Shown here: in pieces, positions 58,309-64,000 of the stretch
Layout: each line of letters opens with the position of its first letter
How positions within the stretch are numbered: the first letter of the stretch is position 1
NCBI RefSeq assembly: GCF_963455295.1
Contig: NZ_OY734020.1
Coordinates: 2,542,001 to 2,606,000 of the forward strand
DNA from: Candidatus Thiodiazotropha sp. CDECU1
GTDB lineage: Bacteria > Pseudomonadota > Gammaproteobacteria > Chromatiales > Chromatiaceae
Length of the DNA stretch: 64,000 nt
Reading direction: 5' to 3'
Position numbers and translations under genes: made by a program
Notes under the pieces: generated by a model
Seen by the model: the letters and a program-made list of their open reading frames with translations, nothing else
Told to the model about the DNA's origin: nothing
Database searches by the model: none

Positions 58309-59220
58309 TCAGTATGCATGGACTGCATAGACATGCACAAAACCGGTGATCACCATCATAATGAACAGCGGCATATGCAGCAGATGCCAGATAGCGAAGA
58401 GCCTCTCGTAGAAATGTAGCTCCAGAACCTGCCGAAGTATACTGCGATGTGCAAGCAACATACGCCGAATGCGCAATTGCTTGCGGCGTACCTTAGCCCT
58501 GTTCCACCCCTTTAGGTGGCCTGCAGCGAGAAGCTTTTTATTCAACTCGCGCATTACAGTGGGGTATATCCGGGCAGACATGATGCGCATTTTGAACCAG
58601 TGTTTGGCACTGGCAATCGGTCCCTTTGGCGATTCCATGACCAATTTCTCATACTGTTTCATGGTCTCCTTCGCCTTGGGTTGGAGTTCGAAAAGAGGAC
58701 CGAGCTTCTTCTTCAGCTCCTTCGAATCTGCATGCAGGGATGAGAAAGTCGCCTTTTTACCATACAAACCGTAGTGGATTCGGGTATAGAAATAGCGGCC
58801 GAAGAGCCCGCTGATCGCTACAATCAGCATACTGTACAGGGCCACCTGACCGTTTAGGGACCCGATATGGAAGCTCGAATGCATCATGATCAGTACCGGG
58901 CCCAACACCCCGAATACCATGTGCAGGCGAAACCAGAATTTTACTGTCAGCCAATTATTCATGAAATGGAGTCGTTTGCGCATTGGATAGAGCAGCAGCA
59001 TCAACATCAGGCTGCCCCCCACAATGCCGAACCAGTAGCCCCAGCCCGATTCCGCTGTCCAGACCGCCTCAGTATGGTTTAGCCAGCCCATATAGAGCAA
59101 AAGCATGGAAAACAGGGTAAACCCTAGGGTTGTTATGAGGCCTGTTCGACGCTGCCATGCGGAGAGAAACCTATCCATGCTTGTCTCATTAACGCTGGCC
59201 GGAATTGCGGCTGTATTCAT
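58309..59220 (-). CDS. Di-heme b-type membrane cytochrome, putative quinol oxidising
   Basis: A 303-residue membrane protein, start ATG 59220 with AGGTGA upstream. TM segments at about 28-47, 62-80, 95-118, 126-143 and 275-299, with a long basic cytoplasmic loop (about 145-270). H100 and H114 in the third helix and H282 and H296 in the last helix are each spaced HX13H, the classic pattern for two b hemes in a four-helix bundle. It is the first gene before two multiheme cytochromes. I do not recognise the exact family; quinol oxidation is inference. Confidence 0.8.
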   Translation of the reverse strand: MNTAAIPASVNETSMDRFLSAWQRRTGLITTLGFTLFSMLLLYMGWLNHTEAVWTAESGWGYWFGIVGGSLMLMLLLYPMRKRLHFMNNWLTVKFWFRLHMVFGVLGPVLIMMHSSFHIGSLNGQVALYSMLIVAISGLFGRYFYTRIHYGLYGKKATFSSLHADSKELKKKLGPLFELQPKAKETMKQYEKLVMESPKGPIASAKHWFKMRIMSARIYPTVMRELNKKLLAAGHLKGWNRAKVRRKQLRIRRMLLAHRSILRQVLELHFYERLFAIWHLLHMPLFIMMVITGFVHVYAVHAY

Positions 59221-59419
59221 CAAATCACCTGTAACTCTGGTATAAAATCAAACACTTATTCACAATTATTATTGAGTTGAATCTTATGCTCAGCCTCAAT
59301 TTAGTATATGTTGCTATCTTATGTTGGGACAATTTTCCCATCTATGAATGACTTCACAAAAACAAACTCTGGCAACATTTATGTTTTCGGCAGATAGACC
59401 GAAATTATGAATAAGTGTG

Positions 59420-59437
59420 TAGAATCCTGGGATTCTA
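59420..59437. promoter_or_regulatory. Palindrome TAGAATCCTGGGATTCTA, candidate operator
   Basis: A perfect 8-bp inverted repeat with a 2-nt spacer lies in the divergent gap (59221-59494) between the b-type cytochrome gene and the flavin oxidoreductase gene, about 60 nt before the latter. It could bind a dimeric regulator of both units. The regulator is unknown. Confidence 0.4.
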
Positions 59438-59494
59438 TTACCTCAAAATGTGAACTATGGCACTCACTGTAAAATATCGAGTGTAAACAGGAAG

Positions 59495-60814
59495 ATGCAG
59501 TATTCCTTAGAACTCTACATGATATATGCAATACCCATAATTCTGGTATGGGGAATCTATGTCATCTACACCAAGCGAAAGAGCAAACGCAACCTGGCAC
59601 TGAAGACGGAGGAGTTCGAGGCCGGTCTGACCGAGCCTGCTTCCCTGCATCCCTTGATCGATCCGGGTAAGTGCATGGGGTGCGGCACCTGTGTCAAGGC
59701 CTGCCCTGAGCAGGCAAACCATCCGGTTCTCGGCCTGATCGATAACAAGGCGGAACTGATCGCCCCAACCAACTGCATTGGCCATGGGGCCTGTAAGACC
59801 GCCTGTCCCTTCGATGCCATTACCCTGGTATTTGGTACCGAAAAACGTGGTGTGGACATCCCGCTCCTGAAGCCTAATTTCGAGACCAGTATGCCGGGCA
59901 TCTACATCGCTGGGGAGCTTGGCGGCATGGGGCTTATCAGAAATGCCATCGAACAGGGCTACAAGGCACTGGACTATATTGCCGAGGGGCTTACAAAGGC
60001 GGATTCCGCACCGCTGGATGTCTTCATCGTAGGCGCCGGGCCATCTGGCTTCTGCGCTTCCTTGAGAGCCATGGAGAAAAAACTGAAATACAAGACGGTT
60101 GAGCAGGAATCCCTGGGAGGCACCGTATTTCAATTTCCCAGGGGTAAACTGGTGATGACCGCTCCAGTGAAAATGCCAATGGTCGGTGAGGTAAAATTCA
60201 CTGAAACAACCAAAGAGAAACTGTTGAGTTTCTGGCAGGACGTAGAGAACAAAACCCAGGTTAAAATCAATTATCACGAGCGGGTGGAGAAGATTTCACC
60301 CAGTGACAAGGGAGGATATGAGGTCAAAACCAATAAAGACGTCTATCATACCCGTACGGTGTTACTCACCATCGGCAGGCGTGGTACCCCCAGGAAGCTC
60401 GGCGTGCCGGGAGAGGACCTGAGTAAGATCACCTATCGACTCATCGACCCTGAGCAGTACAGGAATCAGCATGTTCTTATCGTCGGCGGTGGTGACAGTG
60501 CCTTGGAAGCGGCCCACAGCATTGCCGATGAACCGGGAACCACGGTAACCCTCTCCTATCGGAGTGGCGCTTTCAGTCGTGCTAAAAAGAAAAACAGGGC
60601 GAAAGTGGATGCCGCTGTGGACGCGGGTAGAATTAATCTGCTGCTCAGCTCGAATGTGGTTGAATTCACCCCTGAGAAGGTGACCATCGACAAAGGCGGA
60701 GACAAGATTGAGATACCCAACGATGCAGCTATCATATGTGCCGGTGGCATCCTACCAACAGGCTTCCTTAAAGAGACAGGAATCGATGTGGAAACCAAAC
60801 ATGGCACAGCGTAG
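59495..60814 (+). CDS. Membrane-anchored 2[4Fe-4S] flavin/NAD(P) oxidoreductase, apparently circularly permuted
   Basis: A 439-residue protein. TM anchor about 9-25, ferredoxin domain with CMGCGTCVKACPE (C60-C70) and CIGHGACKTACPF (C94-C104), then a thioredoxin-reductase-like flavin fold. The usual C-terminal end of that fold (ETSMPGIYIAGELGG ... ALDYIAEGL, 130-165) comes before the FAD Rossmann motif IVGAGPSG (178-185) and the NAD motif GGGDSALEAAHS. The protein ends at ICAGGILPTGFL plus a few residues. No redox-active CxxC is in the flavin domain. Start at 59495 follows AGGAAG; ATG 59519 is possible. It may feed or accept electrons at the membrane. Confidence 0.85.
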   Translation: MQYSLELYMIYAIPIILVWGIYVIYTKRKSKRNLALKTEEFEAGLTEPASLHPLIDPGKCMGCGTCVKACPEQANHPVLGLIDNKAELIAPTNCIGHGACKTACPFDAITLVFGTEKRGVDIPLLKPNFETSMPGIYIAGELGGMGLIRNAIEQGYKALDYIAEGLTKADSAPLDVFIVGAGPSGFCASLRAMEKKLKYKTVEQESLGGTVFQFPRGKLVMTAPVKMPMVGEVKFTETTKEKLLSFWQDVENKTQVKINYHERVEKISPSDKGGYEVKTNKDVYHTRTVLLTIGRRGTPRKLGVPGEDLSKITYRLIDPEQYRNQHVLIVGGGDSALEAAHSIADEPGTTVTLSYRSGAFSRAKKKNRAKVDAAVDAGRINLLLSSNVVEFTPEKVTIDKGGDKIEIPNDAAIICAGGILPTGFLKETGIDVETKHGTA

Positions 60815-60836
60815 AAGAGATAGCAGGAGCGCCCCC

Positions 60837-62855
60837 ATGCGACCAATTGCGGTATGTCTGCTGACCTTACTGCTGTTCCAGTTTCCGCTACAGCTCCATG
60901 CAGCGACCCATGAAGAGGCGGAAGCGGCAGTTCGCATACGCAACTTCACCAAGGCGGCAGAGATCTATCAGGACCTCGCCCAGCAAGGTGATCAGGACGC
61001 ACAATTTGCCCTGGGCGGGCTTTACCGTTCCGGTCGTGGCGTAAAAAAGGACCCGGCCAAGGCCTATCAATGGTTTCTCCAGGCGGCCAATCAAGAGCAT
61101 GTGGAAGCGCAATATACAACAGGTACCATGTATGAACACGGCTGGGGGGTTAAAGCTGACCTAGTGACTGCCACGGACTGGTACCAGAAGGCCGCCTTCC
61201 ACGGACATAAACTGGCGGAAAAAAAACTCGAACACCTGGCAACCTCATCTCCCACAGACGGCCTGAATGACCAGCAAATAACCGAGCTGTTCAATCGCGC
61301 GGCGGCCGCGGGTAAGACAGTCACCATTAAACGCATGCTCACCAGTGGCATTTCACCGGATACCCGGGATGAGTTCAGCCGCAGCGCACTCCATGAGGCG
61401 GCCATCAACAACCGTCAGGAGGTTGTGGAACTGTTGCTTGCCGCCGGTGCCAATCCCAATAGTAGCGACAGCCTGGGTGATACCCCTCTGCATTCTGCTT
61501 CCGGTCTGGGGCATGCCTCCATCGTACGCAGCCTGATCAAGGCTGGTGCCAAACTCGAAACCAATGATGCCAACAACAACACACCGCTATTGGTTGCAAC
61601 CAACAGAAAACAGGCGCAGACGGTTGAAGCACTGATCCGCGGCGGCGCCAGAGTAAATGCGAAAAATCGCAATAAACAAACATCACTGGATCTGGCCGTA
61701 CTACGCAAATATCACGTCATCGCCAAAAAGTTGAAGGCTGCTGGCGGTATAGCCACCCAGACTAAAAACTTAAGAAGCGAGTTTCCCGACCTGGCCAAGG
61801 TTAGTCAATCGGTGATGCCATCGAGAAACAAGGCAAACGAAGAGAGAAATCCTTTTGCCGGTTGGAGTACTCTTCACCTGGCCGCATGGCGGGGTCAGAT
61901 GCCGCTTATTGAAGCCTTGTTGAAAGAGGGCTCCGACATAAACGGTCTAGATCCCGAAGGACTTACCCCGCTTAGCCGTAGTGTCTGGCAAGGACACAAT
62001 GAAGTGGTCACACTGCTGCTTGAGAAAGGCGCCAATCCCAATCTTTCATCCGCAGCAAGTCCTACACCGATCATGCTCGCAAGTAGAGAGAACAACCTGG
62101 AGTTGGCACGACAACTGATCGAACACAAAGCAGCCGTCAATGTCACGGGTGAAAACAGCGTCACTCCCCTGCATATGGCTGTGGAACACAAAAATCCGGC
62201 GCTTGTGGAACTGCTGCTGACACAAGACGCTGATACAAACAAAGCAACCGATGACGGCATCACACCTTTGATACTGGCGGTTGCCAAACAGGAACCTAAG
62301 ATTGTCAGTATGTTGCTGAAGCAAGGTGCCGCCGTCGATCAGGCTGACGATAAAGACAGGACACCGCTTTATCATGCAATTGACGCCGGCAACAAGAACA
62401 TATTCCATCTGCTTATAAGTTCAGGCGCAAAGATCGACCTACACGCTAAAGACGGTCTCACGCCGATGATGCGCGCCGCATCCTTTGGCCATGCTGAATT
62501 AGTCAACGAACTGATACAGAAAGAACAGAACATCGACCGTGAAAGTAACAATGGTAATACTGCCTTGATGTTAGCGGCCGGTAACGGGTCAGTCTATACC
62601 GTCGACATCCTGCTACGTTATGGCCCAAACATTAATCACCACAATCATGCCGGCAATACAGCGCTGATGCTGGCGGCGGAGCAAGGCAATATGGAAGTGG
62701 TGAAACGCCTGCTGGAAGTCAAGGTCGATGCCCACCATCTCAACCTACGTCGAGAAAACGCTGAGACTCTCGCCCGCCGTAGTGGCAATGATGAGGTGGC
62801 CGACTATATCGAAAAAAACAAGGGTAGTGGCGGCTTGCTTGACCTGATGCGCTAA
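60837..62855 (+). CDS. Exported Sel1/ankyrin-repeat protein
   Basis: A 672-residue protein with signal peptide (MRPIAVCLLTLLLFQFPLQLH), about two Sel1-type repeats (LGGLYRSGRGVKKDPAKAY, GTMYEHGWGVKADLVTA) at 45-125, and about 14 ankyrin repeats in the rest, each with a form of the G-x-TPLH-x-A core. Start 60837 is preferred for GGAG upstream; ATG 60801 would overlap the oxidoreductase gene and add 12 residues. It follows the flavin protein by 22 nt. A scaffold in the periplasm is a plausible role; the partner is unknown. Confidence 0.85.
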   Translation: MRPIAVCLLTLLLFQFPLQLHAATHEEAEAAVRIRNFTKAAEIYQDLAQQGDQDAQFALGGLYRSGRGVKKDPAKAYQWFLQAANQEHVEAQYTTGTMYEHGWGVKADLVTATDWYQKAAFHGHKLAEKKLEHLATSSPTDGLNDQQITELFNRAAAAGKTVTIKRMLTSGISPDTRDEFSRSALHEAAINNRQEVVELLLAAGANPNSSDSLGDTPLHSASGLGHASIVRSLIKAGAKLETNDANNNTPLLVATNRKQAQTVEALIRGGARVNAKNRNKQTSLDLAVLRKYHVIAKKLKAAGGIATQTKNLRSEFPDLAKVSQSVMPSRNKANEERNPFAGWSTLHLAAWRGQMPLIEALLKEGSDINGLDPEGLTPLSRSVWQGHNEVVTLLLEKGANPNLSSAASPTPIMLASRENNLELARQLIEHKAAVNVTGENSVTPLHMAVEHKNPALVELLLTQDADTNKATDDGITPLILAVAKQEPKIVSMLLKQGAAVDQADDKDRTPLYHAIDAGNKNIFHLLISSGAKIDLHAKDGLTPMMRAASFGHAELVNELIQKEQNIDRESNNGNTALMLAAGNGSVYTVDILLRYGPNINHHNHAGNTALMLAAEQGNMEVVKRLLEVKVDAHHLNLRRENAETLARRSGNDEVADYIEKNKGSGGLLDLMR

Positions 62856-62908
62856 GTTCGTCCAGAGTCGGAATACTATCACTATAACTGTCATAGTCTT
62901 GTTAGTTG

Positions 62909-63244
62909 TTAAGACTCTGTGCTTTCCACCACTTTATCGAAAGATCGGATATATGAAATCCACATGGCAAAGGGTCCAATAATAAAAACCCCCAACAACG
63001 TCAACATACTCCATAGTGTTGGGTTTCTGCCGGTCTCTTTAGCAAATTTTCCAATATTGATGACGTAGGAAATGGTTGCAATCACTGCTATAGAAAACAT
63101 GATAACGGAAGTGAGTGAGGGCATTAGAATCCAACCTGTTACTAAAGCAACATGTGTAATCCAAAATGGAAAATCCAAGGTGTTTCTCACTGGTTTATCC
63201 ACATTCGCTGCTGATATAGCTTGTTGACTAGTTTCCCTATTCAT
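62909..63244 (-). CDS. Small membrane protein of unknown function
   Basis: A 111-residue protein with a polar N-terminus and three TM segments at about 28-46, 48-64 and 79-98. It is preceded by AAAGGAG. No family is recognised. It is convergent with the ankyrin gene. Confidence 0.7.
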   Translation of the reverse strand: MNRETSQQAISAANVDKPVRNTLDFPFWITHVALVTGWILMPSLTSVIMFSIAVIATISYVINIGKFAKETGRNPTLWSMLTLLGVFIIGPFAMWISYIRSFDKVVESTES

Positions 63245-63498
63245 TACCCTACTCCTTTGTTTACCGTGATCGTATCTACTCGCATCTAAAGCATGCTTGT
63301 ATTTTAGCTTGTTGATATTGATTCTAATGTTGAATAAATAATACCATTTAGATTACTCTCAGGTAAATTCTGATAGCCCTGTTTAGCGGTTAAAAAGATT
63401 CCCTGAAACTCACGTATCCTGCATATAGACACTGTAAAGTACGATCTGTCCCTATATCCAATTATCGGATATACAATACTTCATTGAGTATCACTAAT
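63245..63498. other. Gap without a called gene
   Basis: AT-rich region of 254 nt between the small membrane protein gene and the thioredoxin-like remnant, probably holding the promoter for the leftward small membrane protein gene. No repeat or RNA gene is evident. Confidence 0.4.
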
Positions 63499-63711
63499 TC
63501 ACTGTTTTTCAAAACAGGCTAAGGCCTTATCCGCACCGGCGCAATCACCGCATCTCTTGTCTGGACTGGTAAACTGAACCACTGAATATTTGTGCGTCTC
63601 GAGATGCTCTGGCAATTCCACTGGTTCTATATCAATGACCTCTGCCTAAACCGTCAAAGCGATAAAGGCGAGTACAACTCCCTGCACCTTTGTTAGGTTA
63701 TTTATGTGCAT
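63499..63711 (-). pseudogene. Thioredoxin-like exported protein, broken by a TAG stop
   Basis: Frame from ATG 63711, with GGAGAG 8 nt upstream. The first 21 codons encode a signal-peptide start (VQGVVLAFIALTV), then an in-frame TAG at 63646-63648, then 48 further codons including YSVVQFTSPDKRCGDCAGAD. The CGDC pair resembles a thioredoxin-like active site. Without the stop the signal would be complete at TVxAEV. The end comes shortly after, so the protein would be very short even when read through. Confidence 0.6.
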
Positions 63712-63973
63712 CTTGTTAACTCTCCCTGTTTTTTTATGACAGATATCAGACTTGTATTTGTTTTCTTCTGGTCACTCGATGCGCCGGTAAGGATGTCCTT
63801 CGCCCCGAACGTAATTGTATATTTTTTATCTTTGTCCAGATAACTCGTGCGATCCACATCGATTTCCTGATCGAAAATATAAGGGAGGTTCAGTGACCCC
63901 TTTACTTATCTCAATTTCCTACGACCGTTAAATTGGGAAAAAATACGATGGTAATTTGGTGCTCTACAGTCAT
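63702..63973 (-). pseudogene. Frameshifted small gene remnant upstream of the thioredoxin-like remnant
   Basis: Frame from about 63905 to the stop at 63702-63704 encodes GSLNLPYIFDQEIDVDRTSY and YTITFGAKDILTG, a protein-like composition. A preceding frame from ATG 63973 (MTVEHQITIVFFPNLTVVGN) stops at 63911-63913 in another phase. Together they look like one gene with a frameshift near 63905-63925. The stop overlaps the next remnant's ATG region, as in an operon. The family is not recognised. Confidence 0.45.
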
Positions 63974-64000
63974 AGTCCGAACATCTTTCTCAATTCTGTT

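Noticed and set aside
59507-60277. 256-codon minus-strand frame opposite the flavin oxidoreductase
   Set aside because: The plus-strand gene has clear Fe-S, FAD and NAD motifs; the antisense frame has none.

Overview
The window comes from a free-living or symbiotic gammaproteobacterium, most likely a sulfur-oxidising lineage in or near the Chromatiales (Sedimenticola/Thiodiazotropha-like). This placement is inference. It rests on the fatty-acid gene order (rpmF-plsX-fabH-fabD-fabG-acpP-fabF-pabC-mltG-tmk-holB-pilZ-tatD), an uptake-type [NiFe]-hydrogenase with hyp genes, an OadGAB sodium pump, several c-di-GMP proteins, and very heme-rich c-type cytochromes. No mobile element, CRISPR array or rRNA is seen. 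One tRNA-Ser gene is present.

Layout. (1) 1-4.9 kb: a leftward hydrogenase unit (maturation protease, HyaF/HupH-like protein, Tat-exported small subunit, start of a further gene) faces a rightward hypC-hypA-hypB-hypD unit. (2) 5.0-10.3 kb: a YiiX-like cysteine hydrolase translationally coupled to a FadE-type acyl-CoA dehydrogenase, then a long-chain acyl-CoA synthetase. (3) 10.3-15.0 kb, leftward: OprP-like porin, PhnD-like binding protein and a membrane GGDEF-EAL enzyme. (4) 15.0-26.3 kb: the leftward fatty acid / cell wall / replication cluster. (5) 26.4-31.4 kb: oadGAB, a Maf pyrophosphatase and an HDOD protein. (6) 32-45.4 kb: a REC/degenerate-GGDEF/coiled-coil membrane protein, small stress or housekeeping genes (YugP protease, FmdB-like, DUF4332), class I aldolase, Lon-N-like protein, YheT hydrolase, a QseBC-like two-component system, an RRM protein and HtpX. 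(7) 45.4-49 kb: tRNA-Ser with tRNA-like repeats beside it, a Bax-inhibitor-1 protein, serS, and DUF190/crcB.

(8) 49-63 kb is the most unusual region. A leftward operon encodes a di-heme b-type membrane cytochrome, a 21-heme periplasmic c-type cytochrome, a giant c-type cytochrome with 67 CXXCH plus one CX4CH motif, and an outer-membrane beta-barrel protein with SPOR-like and TPR regions. Divergent from it lie a membrane-anchored ferredoxin/flavin oxidoreductase whose flavin domain looks circularly permuted, and an exported Sel1/ankyrin-repeat protein. Read together, the four leftward genes could move electrons from the quinone pool across the periplasm to the outer membrane or cell exterior. 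That function is inference; heme counts, repeat periods and histidine spacings are read directly.

The right end (63.5-64 kb) carries what look like two decayed small genes on the minus strand. Heme motifs, repeats and hairpins were counted by eye.
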